A stretch of DNA of 37,590 bases from Lachnospiraceae bacterium (GCA_015056815.1 SVFN01000032.1:1-37590), one strand, 5' to 3'. Counted from the stretch's first letter, positions 8,287 to 18,318 are shown. Translations and numbers: made by a program. Notes: generated by a model not told the origin, from the letters alone.

Positions 8287-9792
8287 CTAATCATTCTCTT
8301 TTTTCTCGTCTGTATTGTAGAATGACAGCTGGTTCTTGCCGCCGCGTTTCGCTACATACAGACCCGCATCTGCTGCCTTGAACAGTCCCTCGAAATCCTC
8401 CGCGTCTCTCGGGAATACAGAACAGCCAATACTTGCTGTCACCTTGTATTTCGTATAAGTGCCGACCACATATCCGTTAAAGATCGAATAAACCTTATCC
8501 GCTTCCTTCTGGATCAGCTCTTCTGTACTGATATTCTTCAAAAAAACGATAAACTCATCGCCGCCGAAGCGTCCTACAACATCCGTAGATCGGAATGCAA
8601 CACGCAAAGACTCCCCGATGCTGCGCAAAACTTCATCACCAAAAGCATGCCCCATGGTATCGTTGATCTTCTTGAAATTATCAATATCGATCACAAACAG
8701 CATACCCTGTCTGCCATCCTGCGCAATGTATTCTTTGATCTTGTACTCGGTCGCCACCTTGTTATTCAGGCCTGTCAGAAGATCCGTGTCCGCTTTCACC
8801 TTAAGCTGCTCATTCTGATCCCCGACCACCTTATCATTCTTCATGATGATGCGGATCACCACACCAAGGAATGCGATCATCATAGCCGGCAGAAGCACGG
8901 TAAGAAGCTTGATCGGCCCCAGGGCTCTCGACTGCAGCATTCTGTAATTCGCAATCGGAATGCCAAGGACAAAATACCAGTCATTGATCTTGGCAGGAGC
9001 CATCACGATATAACGCTGACCGTACTCGGTATCCGCAAGAAACAAAAACGTTTCCTTCTTGTCCATCTTATCCAGCATTTTTTTCTGATCAAAATTCTTT
9101 ATTTTCGCTTCTGATAAATGCTTTATGACATTATCCGTTCTTGACATTCTGGAATTGCCGGCCTTTAATGTCATGATCTCACCGTCTCCGTTGATCGAAG
9201 CATACCAGGTCCGGACATCCAGCTTAAAGACAGAGGTATCTACCAAAAACTGCTCCGGATCATAAAACGACACAAAAGTAAACTCTCTGTCCTCAAACGG
9301 ATAAAGATAAGCGATCACTTCCTCTTCTTCCGGTCCGTATGTCATGAAAACGACTCTCTTATCGTCATCCACCACAGCATCCAGATAATCCTGCTGTGCG
9401 GAGGAAACCGCCGCTCCGCTGCTGTCAAACCCTTCTCCATCTCTACCGATCACCCAGACTTCAGATATGGCAGCCGTCGTCTTAAGCGCCTCCAGATAGG
9501 GAAGCAGTTGTGTCAGATCTCCTTTGTAATCTTTCTGCGCATGCTTCACGATCGGTCCTGCTGCCTCTTTTAAGCAAAGCATGGCACTGTAAAAAGAATC
9601 CGCGTAATAGGAAGCTGCTCCTTCAAACTGTTTTTCCACAAGCGTGCCTACTGACCGATTCGAAAAATTTAAAGAAAAGATCAATGTTACCACTACAATT
9701 ACAAAATAAGAGATTGTCGGAGTAGTCCACTGAATCAATTCCGCTTTTCTTTTGATGATTGCGTTTTTGATCTCTGTAAAACGTTCCTTCAC
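8287..9792 (-). CDS. Membrane diguanylate cyclase with extracytoplasmic sensor (dCache-like) and GGDEF domain
   Basis: A 501-aa protein expected to make cyclic-di-GMP from two GTP. An N-terminal transmembrane helix (about 27-43) leads to a ~250-residue extracytoplasmic region with Cache-like sensor features. A second helix (about 293-316) and a short linker (NEQLKVKADTDLLTGLNN) connect it to the cytoplasmic GGDEF domain. The active site GGDEF is intact at 410-414 and preceded by RxxD (Arg401-Asp404) at the exact spacing of the inhibitory I-site, so product inhibition is expected. It is last in a three-gene cluster, 28 bp after the HD-GYP gene, which suggests synthesis and breakdown of c-di-GMP are expressed together. 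The ligand sensed is unknown. Confidence 0.93.
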   Translation of the reverse strand: MKERFTEIKNAIIKRKAELIQWTTPTISYFVIVVVTLIFSLNFSNRSVGTLVEKQFEGAASYYADSFYSAMLCLKEAAGPIVKHAQKDYKGDLTQLLPYLEALKTTAAISEVWVIGRDGEGFDSSGAAVSSAQQDYLDAVVDDDKRVVFMTYGPEEEEVIAYLYPFEDREFTFVSFYDPEQFLVDTSVFKLDVRTWYASINGDGEIMTLKAGNSRMSRTDNVIKHLSEAKIKNFDQKKMLDKMDKKETFLFLADTEYGQRYIVMAPAKINDWYFVLGIPIANYRMLQSRALGPIKLLTVLLPAMMIAFLGVVIRIIMKNDKVVGDQNEQLKVKADTDLLTGLNNKVATEYKIKEYIAQDGRQGMLFVIDIDNFKKINDTMGHAFGDEVLRSIGESLRVAFRSTDVVGRFGGDEFIVFLKNISTEELIQKEADKVYSIFNGYVVGTYTKYKVTASIGCSVFPRDAEDFEGLFKAADAGLYVAKRGGKNQLSFYNTDEKKEND

Positions 9793-9820
9793 TGTCTTAC
9801 CCCCATATTCTGCCTGACCA

Positions 9821-11077
9821 TCACTTTAGAAAAAGCTCCTGTACCTTCTCAGACTGTGTCTGTAACTTATCATAAAAACGCTGGATTTCTTTCCGGCGCA
9901 ACCCCACTTCTTCCATAATAATATCGTAATTGCGGATCATGGTTTCCACAATGACCCTGTTAAAGTTTTTCTGATTCATTTCATTCGTCAGGATATCTAT
10001 TACTTTTTCCTTCGGAAGCGGATCACGATATGGACGCTTATTGACAAGGGCAGACATGGTATCCGCCACCTGCAGTATCTTGTCCGAATCCGTCATATGT
10101 CCGTTAAGCAACCCTCTCGGATATCCCGTACCATTGCCTCTTTCATGATGTCTGCAGGCAATCTCCACCACTTCCTGATCCATACGGTTGCTTAATACCT
10201 TCTCCGTCGTCTCCACATGCTTACGCATGATCTGTGCTTCTTCGTCAGTCAGCTTACGGCTGGCACCCACGATCTCTCTGGGTACGGCAAGCATCCCGAT
10301 ATCATGCAAAAGGGCTGCATAATGAAGCTTTTCAATCTCTCTCGGCTCCAGCTTCATCCATTTGCCAAGCTGCTCACAGATACAGGTACAGGTCACACTG
10401 TCTGCCACTTTTTCATCGGTATAAAATCCCAGACAGTACATGATCATCTCCATGAAACGGCTTTTATCTTCATTGTTGAACATGATGTAATTCATCAGTT
10501 CATCCAGTTCCTGCTTGTATTCTCCGTCGGAAATCCTCCCAAGCACATTATGGCGGATCTGAGCCTGTGAAAAAGCGCTAACGGCAGCCTCTGAATATTT
10601 CGTGCCCGCATATTTTGCAAACAGCGAAAAATCAAACTGCTTCCCCAACGCATTGTGGTAAATTTCCACATCTTCCGCAAGGTTCAGATAACAGGCAATA
10701 TCCAGATATTCATACGGTGTTTCCTGAATCTTGTAATAATCCATATGATGGTACAGCAGGATCTTGGAAATATTCTCCATCGGTGAAAGGTATTTCATAA
10801 ACAGATACCCATAAATCGAATGGCGCATATTGTTCTTGGTGTCAAAAGACAACAGATCCTTGACGTTATCCGTCTTAAATGCCCCGATATCATGAAGGGT
10901 GCTCAGCATGACAAAATCCGCCAGTTCAAATTTTTCAAACCGGTCTTCGCTTTCCAGCATCTTGTACAAAATATATCCCACACGAATACCATGCTCGATC
11001 ACTCGCTTGTCGATCATCTCCAATGTATCGCGCACCAACAGGAAAATATTCTTGCTGCTAATAAAATCCATTGCCAT
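9821..11077 (-). CDS. Tandem HD / HD-GYP domain phosphodiesterase-like protein
   Basis: A 418-aa soluble protein. The C-terminal half is an HD-GYP domain: HDIGM at 258-262 and HHERGNGTGYPRGL at 310-323, followed by DKILQVADTMSAL. The N-terminal half has a second, weaker HD-like site (LHDIGAFKTDN at 61-71, YHHMDYY at 109-115). HD-GYP proteins hydrolyse c-di-GMP with a di-iron centre. Here the family's usual HDxGK lysine is Met262, so activity may be altered. It lies 12 bp after the GNAT gene and 28 bp before the GGDEF gene. The start could be either of two ATGs two codons apart; a GGGG-containing site precedes them. Confidence 0.88.
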   Translation of the reverse strand: MAMDFISSKNIFLLVRDTLEMIDKRVIEHGIRVGYILYKMLESEDRFEKFELADFVMLSTLHDIGAFKTDNVKDLLSFDTKNNMRHSIYGYLFMKYLSPMENISKILLYHHMDYYKIQETPYEYLDIACYLNLAEDVEIYHNALGKQFDFSLFAKYAGTKYSEAAVSAFSQAQIRHNVLGRISDGEYKQELDELMNYIMFNNEDKSRFMEMIMYCLGFYTDEKVADSVTCTCICEQLGKWMKLEPREIEKLHYAALLHDIGMLAVPREIVGASRKLTDEEAQIMRKHVETTEKVLSNRMDQEVVEIACRHHERGNGTGYPRGLLNGHMTDSDKILQVADTMSALVNKRPYRDPLPKEKVIDILTNEMNQKNFNRVIVETMIRNYDIIMEEVGLRRKEIQRFYDKLQTQSEKVQELFLK

Positions 11078-11089
11078 ACCAGTTACCCC

Positions 11090-11569
11090 TTAAAATCGAT
11101 AAATCATCGATGTAAATGTAATCCCGTCTCTTGTTTCCTGTGGCTTTAGATCCACAAAACCCATTTTGTGATAAAACTCAACTGCGTAAGGAGCTGCATT
11201 TACGGTCATGCCGGACTCCCCCAGTTCAGTCTGCAGATAATATTTCGCTCTTGCAACAAGCTGTCGTCCGATCCCATTGCAATGGTATCTGGCGTCGACA
11301 AAAAGAAGAGAAATATGTGACTTTTCTCTCAGGCTGATGATCCCCACCATCTTCTCCTCATAAAAAGCACAGAATAACCGGTATTTCCCTACCACAAACA
11401 TTCTTTCCAGATTGGGATCCGTAATAAAATCTTCAAAATTCCGGACACCCTCTCGCGTATAATCTTTTGCCTCAAACTTCAGGAAAGTTCTCCAGGCCAG
11501 CTCCATCGCCGGCTCCCATTCACCGATAAGTGCCGGACGGATGTGAAGCTTTTTCTGATCTATCTCCAT
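11090..11569 (-). CDS. GNAT family N-acetyltransferase
   Basis: A 159-aa protein with the GNAT fold. The acetyl-CoA pyrophosphate loop appears as YHCNGIGRQLVARAKYY (Q/RxxGxG/A-like), preceded by a strand HISLLFVDARY, and the C-terminal motif AVEFYHKMGFV is typical of the family. The acceptor substrate is unknown. It is first in a cluster with the HD-GYP and GGDEF genes (12-bp gap), so it may act on, or simply be co-expressed with, a c-di-GMP module. A GGGA site precedes the start. Confidence 0.88.
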   Translation of the reverse strand: MEIDQKKLHIRPALIGEWEPAMELAWRTFLKFEAKDYTREGVRNFEDFITDPNLERMFVVGKYRLFCAFYEEKMVGIISLREKSHISLLFVDARYHCNGIGRQLVARAKYYLQTELGESGMTVNAAPYAVEFYHKMGFVDLKPQETRDGITFTSMIYRF

Positions 11570-11672
11570 GTCATCCCCAATTCCATATTGTTACTTTTTC
11601 ATCATACCACAGATTTGTCTATAAACAAAGATATTTTCTATATATTTTGTAAGTTTTTACCAATTATCAGTG

Positions 11673-12689
11673 TTAGCCAAACAATCCGGAAAAGAAATCT
11701 TTGATCCCCTGTCCGATTTTGGAAAAGAATGCACTGACTCCGGTCCTGGCGATCGTCTTTTTGTCAATATGGTTCAAAAAATCCGGCCCAAACTGTTTGT
11801 ACAGATCTTCTGCCTGGTCCAAAAGGACATTCGGGTCAAGTCCCAGCTTTTTAATCTTGTTCATCACATCAACGATCTGCGAGATCTCACTTTCATCCAG
11901 TTTCACACCAAACTTATTCTCACCCTCTGCGATGGCAGCTCTGATATCTTCCTCAGACTCCAGCTCACCTGCTGCCAGCTTCGCCTTCACAAACGCGATC
12001 AGTGCCTCTACCTCTTCACTGTCCGCATCATTCAGGGCCTTGCTCAGTTCACCCGTCGTGATCATCTCATCCAACGCGGTATCCAGTGCTGTATCGGAAA
12101 CCTCCTGACCGCTTAACAGCTCATAGCCTTTGACTGCACCGATCAAAGCCGCCGTCCCGGAAATCGGACTGGGGCCTGCCACCAGAATATCCGCATTCTC
12201 CACACCTGCTGTCAAAAGGGCATTCCGGTACATGCCGGTCGTGCAGTAATTGATATTCTGTGTCGTTACCAAAACGCCATGGCCGCTTTCCTTCGGTGTG
12301 ATCATCACACTGGAAAGTGATTTCGTACCGATAACAGCCGGATCGATATAGCTGTCCAGATACTGGTGCTCCAGATCATTCGTAATATAGATCACATTAT
12401 AGTTTGCAAGGTCTGACTCTGAGATTCCCATAATCGAGAGCACCTGCGCCCGCTGGTCTGCAGAAAGATTCGCGCCAAGCGCCACGAGCGGCTTACTCTT
12501 GTCTACGGTATCCTGTGTTGTCTCTGTCACCGGTGCTGCGGCCGGTGCCTGAGTCTCTGTCTGTATCTGTGTCTGTGCAGTGTCCCCGGAAAGATCCACT
12601 GACTCTGTTGCCTGCACCTGAAGCGCCATGGAAAGCGTCGCTGCGCAGGTTACTACCATAAATTTTTCCCATTTTTTCCATTTTTTCAT
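11673..12689 (-). CDS. DUF1002 secreted protein
   Basis: A 338-aa exported protein of the DUF1002 family, function unknown. Residues 1-27 are a signal peptide (MKKWKKWEKF basic region, hydrophobic core, VQATES). A Thr/Gln-rich linker (about 30-65) follows. The DUF1002 core starts at KPLVALGANLSADQRAQVL and includes YCTTGMYRNALLTAG and ADILVAGPSPISGTAALIGA. The C-terminal half is acidic and helical (EVEALIAFVKAKLAAGELES). It starts 18 bp after the alpha/beta hydrolase stop, so the two are probably co-transcribed. Confidence 0.88.
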   Translation of the reverse strand: MKKWKKWEKFMVVTCAATLSMALQVQATESVDLSGDTAQTQIQTETQAPAAAPVTETTQDTVDKSKPLVALGANLSADQRAQVLSIMGISESDLANYNVIYITNDLEHQYLDSYIDPAVIGTKSLSSVMITPKESGHGVLVTTQNINYCTTGMYRNALLTAGVENADILVAGPSPISGTAALIGAVKGYELLSGQEVSDTALDTALDEMITTGELSKALNDADSEEVEALIAFVKAKLAAGELESEEDIRAAIAEGENKFGVKLDESEISQIVDVMNKIKKLGLDPNVLLDQAEDLYKQFGPDFLNHIDKKTIARTGVSAFFSKIGQGIKDFFSGLFG

Positions 12690-12707
12690 AATAACATCCT
12701 CTTACTT

Positions 12708-13667
12708 CTAATTGATACGGTCTAACACGTTCGCGATCCAGTTATAAAGATCACGGTAAACTTCTTCTCTGTTAATCTCGTTTAATATCTCATGGCGCGC
12801 GCCATTATACATCTTTAACTGTGTCTTTGTCAGATCCAGATTCAGGTAAGTATCATACAGCTGCTGTGGTCCGCTTCCCCAGTCTCCCACGGGATCCTCT
12901 GTCCCCGAAGCGATCAGGATCGGCAGTTTTTTCGGGATCTGTCTCATCTTTGAAGCATCCAGTGAACGCTTCGTCAGCTCTGTCAGTGCCAGAAAACCGT
13001 TGACGGTAAAAACAAAGCTGCATAACGGATCTTTGATGTATCTGTCTACCACTTCTGTATCCCTGCTGATCCAGTCCTTCTCCGTCACCGGATGCTCGAT
13101 GTGAGAAAGGTATTTCTGAAATCCCATCTTCTCCACAAAAGGAGACGCATGCTTAGATCCCTTAAACGCTCCGACCACCTTTATGATCATCTGTGATACA
13201 TTCATGGACATGGTACTGTACCAGCCGGTACCCACGATGATCGCTCCATCGATCCCCGTCCCATACCTGGTCAGATAATTACGCAGTACAAAAGATCCCA
13301 TACTGTGGCCGATCAGAATAAACGGCACGCCCGGATGTTCCTCCTGGGTGATCTTTTTCAGCCTGTGAACATCCCTTACCATAACTGTGGCCGGATCCTG
13401 CTCACATATATAACCAAAGGGATTGCCCTCCTTAACACTCTTTCCATGTCCCAGATGATCATTTGCGATCACAAGCATTCCCTGATCTGCCAAAAAGCAT
13501 GCAAAATCATCATACCGCATTGCATACTCCTGCATGCCGTGAATGATCTGGACAATGCAGCAGGGCCTGCCCTCAGGCATCTTATCCGCAGCCGGTATCC
13601 ATTCGACAGCATGTATCTTTGTCTCTCCATCTCTTGAATCATAGGTAAATTCCCTGCGCTCAGCCAT
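12708..13667 (-). CDS. Alpha/beta hydrolase (monoacylglycerol-lipase-like)
   Basis: A 319-aa serine hydrolase. The nucleophile elbow GHSMGS gives Ser122; SGTEDPVGDWG offers Asp258 and ARHEILNE His292 as the other triad members. HGMQEYAMRYDDFACFLADQ is the oxyanion/cap-side motif typical of lysophospholipase and monoacylglycerol-lipase-like enzymes. The frame is open to 13844, but the start at 13667 is supported by CAGGAGAG about 6 nt upstream and by family length; the upstream extension is Cys/Arg-rich and unlike any part of the fold. It lies between metG (100 bp upstream) and the DUF1002 gene. Substrate unknown. Confidence 0.88.
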   Translation of the reverse strand: MAERREFTYDSRDGETKIHAVEWIPAADKMPEGRPCCIVQIIHGMQEYAMRYDDFACFLADQGMLVIANDHLGHGKSVKEGNPFGYICEQDPATVMVRDVHRLKKITQEEHPGVPFILIGHSMGSFVLRNYLTRYGTGIDGAIIVGTGWYSTMSMNVSQMIIKVVGAFKGSKHASPFVEKMGFQKYLSHIEHPVTEKDWISRDTEVVDRYIKDPLCSFVFTVNGFLALTELTKRSLDASKMRQIPKKLPILIASGTEDPVGDWGSGPQQLYDTYLNLDLTKTQLKMYNGARHEILNEINREEVYRDLYNWIANVLDRIN

Positions 13668-13767
13668 ATCTGCTCTCCTGTTTTCCTGTATCCGGTCCGT
13701 CGTCCCGGATGCGGTTATAAGTCTTCTCCCATAACATCTGTGGCAAAAGAATGCCCGGATCACTCCG

Positions 13768-15750
13768 TCAGCACACTTCAGCACCGGCCGGCATCGTTCG
13801 TTCCGGCACCATGAGGGAAAGATTGCCCTCTGCGTCCTCTGCACATAAAAGCATCCCCTCTGACAATACTCCCGCCAGTTTTGCCGGCTTCAGATTTACC
13901 AGTACCAGCACTTTCTTGCCGACCATCTCCTGCGCACTGTAATGTGCCTTGATGCCGGAAACGATCTGCTTTACCTGGCTGCCAATCTTTACCTGGGAGC
14001 AAAGAAGCTTTTTGCTCTTCGGTACTTCTTCACATTTAATGATCTCACCAACCTGGAACTGGAGCTTCTCAAAATCATCAAATGTGATCTCTGCTTTCGG
14101 CTCAATATCGATGACATTCTCATCCTCCGCAGTCTCTGCCTTCGCAGCTTCCGCTTTTCTCGCCTCAAACATTGCATCTGCTTTTTCCACAACTTCCTTA
14201 ACATCCAGTCTTGCAAACAGGATCTCCGGTTTGTCTGTCACCTTGTGACCGTCCGGCAATGCTCCAAAGTCGGATAAAGTATCAAATGCCCTCAGTTGTG
14301 TATTTAGCTGTGCGGCAATCCTTTCCGCTGTTTTGGGCATAAACGGCTCAAGCAGGGAGGCGCCGATGATGATGCTCTCTGTCAGATTGTATAAAACAGT
14401 AGCAAGCCTGTCCTTCTTAGCCTCATCTTTAGCAAGTACCCAGGGCTCTGTCTCATCAATATATTTGTTGCAGCGTTTGAATGTGGTAAAGATCTCTGTG
14501 ATCGCATCGGCTACACGCAAAGAATCCATCCTGGCACAGACACGCTCATATGTGGAGGTAACCACTGCCTTGAGATCTGCATCGATAGCTTTTTGTGCCT
14601 CGTCACTGCTTTCTCCCTTGTTCTCCACAATGCCGCCAAAATATTTGTTGCTCATGGAAATGGTACGGTTTACCAGATTTCCCAGTGTATTGGCAAGATC
14701 GGAATTCAGTCTCTCCACCATGAGCTCCCAGCTGATCACGCCATCATTTTCAAACGGCATCTCATGCAGTACAAAGTAACGTACGGCGTCCACGCCAAAG
14801 AAATCCACCAGATCCTGTGCGTAGATCACATTTCCCTTGGATTTGCTCATCTTGCCATCTCCCTGTAAAAGCCATGGATGTCCAAACACCTGCTTCGGCA
14901 GAGGCTCACCCAGTGCCATCAGAAAGATCGGCCAGTAGATCGTATGGAAGCGGATGATATCCTTACCGATCAGATGCAGATCCGCCGGCCAGAACTTCTG
15001 GTACTGCTCACTGCTGTCGCCGTCCGCATCATAGCCGATACCCGTGATATAGTTGGTAAGGGCATCCAACCATACATATACTACATGCTTATCATCAAAA
15101 TCTACCGGGATACCCCATTTAAAGGAAGTGCGCGATACGCAAAGATCCTGCAGTCCCGGCAGAAGGAAATTGTTCATCATCTCATTCTTGCGGCTCACCG
15201 GCTGAATAAACTCCGGATGGGTATTGATATGCTCGATCAGTCTGTCGGCATATTTGCTCATTTTAAAGAAATACGCTTCTTCCTTCGCCGGCTTACACTC
15301 CCTGCCACAGTCCGGGCACTTCCCGTCCACCAGCTGGGATTCCGTCCAGAAAGATTCACAGGGTGTACAGTACATTCCTTCATAAGCACCCTTGTAGATG
15401 TCTCCCTGATCATACAGTCTCTTAAAGATCTTCTGTACCTGCTTCTCATGATAATCATCCGTCGTGCGGATAAACTTGTCATAGGAAGTATCCAACATAT
15501 CACAGATCTCCCTGATCTGCCCCGCCACATTATCCACGAATGCCTTCGGTGTGACACCGGCTTCCTGTGCCTTTAATTCAATCTTCTGACCATGCTCATC
15601 CGTGCCGGTCTGGAAGAATACATCATAACCGTCTTTTCTTTTAAATCGCGCGATACTGTCTGCCAGAACGATCTCATAGCTGTTGCCGATATGCGGCTTG
15701 CCCGAGGTATAGGCGATCGCGGTCGTGATATAATATTTCCCTTTATTCAT
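13768..15750 (-). CDS. metG: Methionyl-tRNA synthetase
   Basis: A 660-aa class I synthetase that charges tRNA-Met. It has the HIGH-type motif PHIGN (19-23), four zinc-binding cysteines in two CxxC pairs (128/131 and 145/148), KMSKS (300-304), a helical anticodon domain, an Ala/Glu-rich linker (about 515-545), and a C-terminal tRNA-binding domain (FQVGEIIKCEEVPKSKKLL) for dimerisation and tRNA binding. The start at 15750 has GGAGGAG upstream; 11 extra in-frame codons are not needed. Unlike proS, no T-box is visible in the 84 bp before the start. Confidence 0.97.
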   Translation of the reverse strand: MNKGKYYITTAIAYTSGKPHIGNSYEIVLADSIARFKRKDGYDVFFQTGTDEHGQKIELKAQEAGVTPKAFVDNVAGQIREICDMLDTSYDKFIRTTDDYHEKQVQKIFKRLYDQGDIYKGAYEGMYCTPCESFWTESQLVDGKCPDCGRECKPAKEEAYFFKMSKYADRLIEHINTHPEFIQPVSRKNEMMNNFLLPGLQDLCVSRTSFKWGIPVDFDDKHVVYVWLDALTNYITGIGYDADGDSSEQYQKFWPADLHLIGKDIIRFHTIYWPIFLMALGEPLPKQVFGHPWLLQGDGKMSKSKGNVIYAQDLVDFFGVDAVRYFVLHEMPFENDGVISWELMVERLNSDLANTLGNLVNRTISMSNKYFGGIVENKGESSDEAQKAIDADLKAVVTSTYERVCARMDSLRVADAITEIFTTFKRCNKYIDETEPWVLAKDEAKKDRLATVLYNLTESIIIGASLLEPFMPKTAERIAAQLNTQLRAFDTLSDFGALPDGHKVTDKPEILFARLDVKEVVEKADAMFEARKAEAAKAETAEDENVIDIEPKAEITFDDFEKLQFQVGEIIKCEEVPKSKKLLCSQVKIGSQVKQIVSGIKAHYSAQEMVGKKVLVLVNLKPAKLAGVLSEGMLLCAEDAEGNLSLMVPERTMPAGAEVC

Positions 15751-15834
15751 AACATTCTCCTCCTGCTCGTCTTTTCTTCCCATTCTAATGATATACTTAC
15801 AGAGTAACGCAGTAATGCTTGATTGTCAAACCCT

Positions 15835-16110
15835 TTACAGCCAGTTATAATCGCCTCCGGTGATCGCCAAAGACAACAATCCGTCCATTTTTTCCACATC
15901 CTCGCCCTCCACGATCTGTAACATCTTTGCCGTCTCTTTCACTGCCGGCATCTCATCATCCGGCCCGATCTCCATATCTGGTGCCTCTCCACAGTAGGGA
16001 CAAACAATATATGGTGCTGTCTGCAATGATAAAAAACGATTCCCACATTCGCTGCATTCAAAAAAGCCGCACAGCTGTGTCCCATCCGGTACATAATACA
16101 TAAACTTCAC
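15835..16110 (-). CDS. Small zinc-ribbon protein, function unknown
   Basis: A 91-aa protein not assigned to a characterised family. Four cysteines in two knuckles (Cys19/Cys22 in CSECG and Cys37/Cys40 in CPYCG) indicate a zinc ribbon, with a further Cys14. The C-terminal half is acidic (MEIGPDDEMP, IVEGEDVEKMDG). It lies 84 bp upstream of metG on the same strand and may share its transcript. Confidence 0.75.
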   Translation of the reverse strand: MKFMYYVPDGTQLCGFFECSECGNRFLSLQTAPYIVCPYCGEAPDMEIGPDDEMPAVKETAKMLQIVEGEDVEKMDGLLSLAITGGDYNWL

Positions 16111-16344
16111 TCCCTGCTTTCTTTGCGGTCTTAAAAAAATATTAATATACTTCTGTGTTGTTTTGTTTTCTTTCCTTCTTTTTTACATCAAAAACGATTT
16201 CTTTTCAATAGGTTTCCCTGCTTTTCGTTCTATCCTTTCCACATTTTTCATAGATTTAGTTCAAACAGACTATCCTCCCGCAAAGGTCGCTGCCTGCGCA
16301 GATCAGACCACTGCCGCAGATAGTCGCCCGTTTGAGGTACTGCC

Positions 16345-18318
16345 ATGTCTTTTCCCCGAAAAAATAATCCTTCTTCCTTGATTCAGCCACCCCGGAAACG
16401 CTCCCATCGAAAGTGCTTTAAAGTCCCGCTCCTTCTCCTGCTCATTCTGGTTGCAGCGGTTTCTTCCTTTTTTCTTTATACGCTGCGCTTTAAGGCAGAC
16501 AGACAGTTTGAACGCCTCTGCCGGCAGCTGCCGCAAGACCTTCTGCCCAAAGATGCGCTGAGCCTTTCTTTTTTATTTGACGATCCTCCAGAGGCGGAAT
16601 CTGCGCTTCCTGTTTATGAAAAGGAAGCCTATCTGCATACAGCCGGTGTCGATTACCTTAGCATGCTCCAAAAGATCAATGCCGACAGACTTTCCGCGGA
16701 AAATGCTGTCTTTTATGATCTGTTGACAGACTATTTTACCCGCCATCAGGACGATTCCCGTTATCTCTATGCAGAACAGCCTCTCTGTCCCACCGGCGGT
16801 GCCCATACCAGGCTTCCGGTTCTATTGGCAGAATTTCCGGTAAAAGATAAAAAAGATATCGAACAGTATCTTTCCATTTTGGAAGAGATCCCCGATTATC
16901 TCACCGGTCTCGGAGCGTATGAAAAGGACCGCAAAGAAGCCGGCTATCTCACGCCGACTGAGGATATCCGCCGGATCGTCGCACAATGTGACAGGATGTG
17001 CTCCGAAGAAGGCTACGAGCTTTTTACCGGTGGATTTTCTCATCTGCTCTCACAGGCAGAAGGGATTTCCTCCTCCGAAAAGGAACTGTATGAAGCCGAA
17101 TGCGACCGGATCGTAACGACCATGATCTTGCCTGCCTATGAATCATTGGGGGATACGCTGCTTTTGCTGCGCGAGGAAGGCGTCGCTTCCAAAGGTCTTT
17201 TTCACAGCAAAGGGCGGGATTATTACGCACACCTTTTATCTTTAAAGACCGGTTCCTCCAAATCCGTACCCCAGATCGAAAAGTGCCTGCAAAACCGCTT
17301 TCAGGTGCTCGCATCCGATTTTAACCGCGCACTGACTGATCTGACCAAAAACGCAAATGCCATAGATCCTGATGTCGCAACGGGAACCCCGCCGGAGCTG
17401 TTAAGGCTCCTGCAAAAACGTATGCAGACCGATTTTCCGCCACTTCCAGCCGGGATCAGCTGTCAGATCAAACGTGTTCCGGATTGTCTGAAAGACTATA
17501 CGGCTCCCGCTTATTATTTTATCCCGCAGACAGATAACATTCAGGACAATCCCATTTATATAAACGAGCAGGACATTGCCGATCCCTTATCCTTATACAC
17601 TGCACTTGCCCACGAAGGTTACCCCGGTCATATGCTGCAGTCCACCTATTTTCTTTCCGCCGCACCGGCCGATGACTGCACTCTTCGAAGCGGCATGACT
17701 TCCGTTATGCAAAACGCTCTCAGAATGTGCATGGACTATATCGGATATATCGAAGGCTGGGCAATGTATACAGAGCTTCTTTCCTATGATCATGCCGCCA
17801 GACAGGATTCCCCTTCCGAGTTGGACCTAAGATGTCTGGACGTTTTGAGACTCAGCCGCGAACTGAAGCTCTGCCTCTATTGTATACTGGATATCCGTGT
17901 GCATTATTATGGAGACAGCCAAAACGAGCTTGTGCCTTATCTGAACAATATCGGCATCCACGATCCCAAAACCATTGATGCTCTGTACCATTATCTCGTC
18001 AATGAGCCTGCCACCTATGCCTCTTATTATGTGGGATTTCTGGAAGTACTGGAATGTAAGGATGCCTATAAAAAGCATTGTCTGGAAAAGAATCTTCCCT
18101 ACAGCGACCGGGCTTTTCATGAATTTTATTTGACATGCGGCCCCTGCAGCTTCGATCATTTAAGAAACAGAATGAAGTTTGAAAATATTTTCCCCAAAAC
18201 TACTGTTAAAAAGACGCCGGTCAGCCGCCTGCGGTCTTTATCTTATCTTTCAAAAACGCTACGATCTTCTCATAATTCTCCGGCCGGTGAGGAAACAGAC
18301 ACCCTGTGCAGTCCTTGA
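16345..18318 (+). CDS. DUF885 family membrane-anchored metallopeptidase-like protein
   Basis: A 657-aa protein of the DUF885 family, relatives of zinc peptidases. A basic N-terminus and one transmembrane helix (about 28-45) suggest membrane anchoring or export. The diagnostic HEGYPGH motif is at 423-429, and YIEGWAMYTELLSYD supplies a further glutamate expected downstream. The substrate is unknown. The start has GAGG 8 nt upstream. The last ~45 residues (after RMKFENIFP) are basic and Ser-rich and look like an extension past the usual family end; they run antisense into the Cys-rich gene by 98 bp. It is a plus-strand gene among minus-strand neighbours. Confidence 0.87.
   Translation: MSFPRKNNPSSLIQPPRKRSHRKCFKVPLLLLLILVAAVSSFFLYTLRFKADRQFERLCRQLPQDLLPKDALSLSFLFDDPPEAESALPVYEKEAYLHTAGVDYLSMLQKINADRLSAENAVFYDLLTDYFTRHQDDSRYLYAEQPLCPTGGAHTRLPVLLAEFPVKDKKDIEQYLSILEEIPDYLTGLGAYEKDRKEAGYLTPTEDIRRIVAQCDRMCSEEGYELFTGGFSHLLSQAEGISSSEKELYEAECDRIVTTMILPAYESLGDTLLLLREEGVASKGLFHSKGRDYYAHLLSLKTGSSKSVPQIEKCLQNRFQVLASDFNRALTDLTKNANAIDPDVATGTPPELLRLLQKRMQTDFPPLPAGISCQIKRVPDCLKDYTAPAYYFIPQTDNIQDNPIYINEQDIADPLSLYTALAHEGYPGHMLQSTYFLSAAPADDCTLRSGMTSVMQNALRMCMDYIGYIEGWAMYTELLSYDHAARQDSPSELDLRCLDVLRLSRELKLCLYCILDIRVHYYGDSQNELVPYLNNIGIHDPKTIDALYHYLVNEPATYASYYVGFLEVLECKDAYKKHCLEKNLPYSDRAFHEFYLTCGPCSFDHLRNRMKFENIFPKTTVKKTPVSRLRSLSYLSKTLRSSHNSPAGEETDTLCSP

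Noticed and set aside
14878-15576. 232-codon plus-strand frame opposite metG
   Set aside because: It is a shadow of the metG coding sequence, has no ribosome binding site and no recognisable domain.
15751-15834. T-box before metG
   Set aside because: No AGGGTGGTACCGCG-type sequence and too little space; the T-box in this window belongs to proS.
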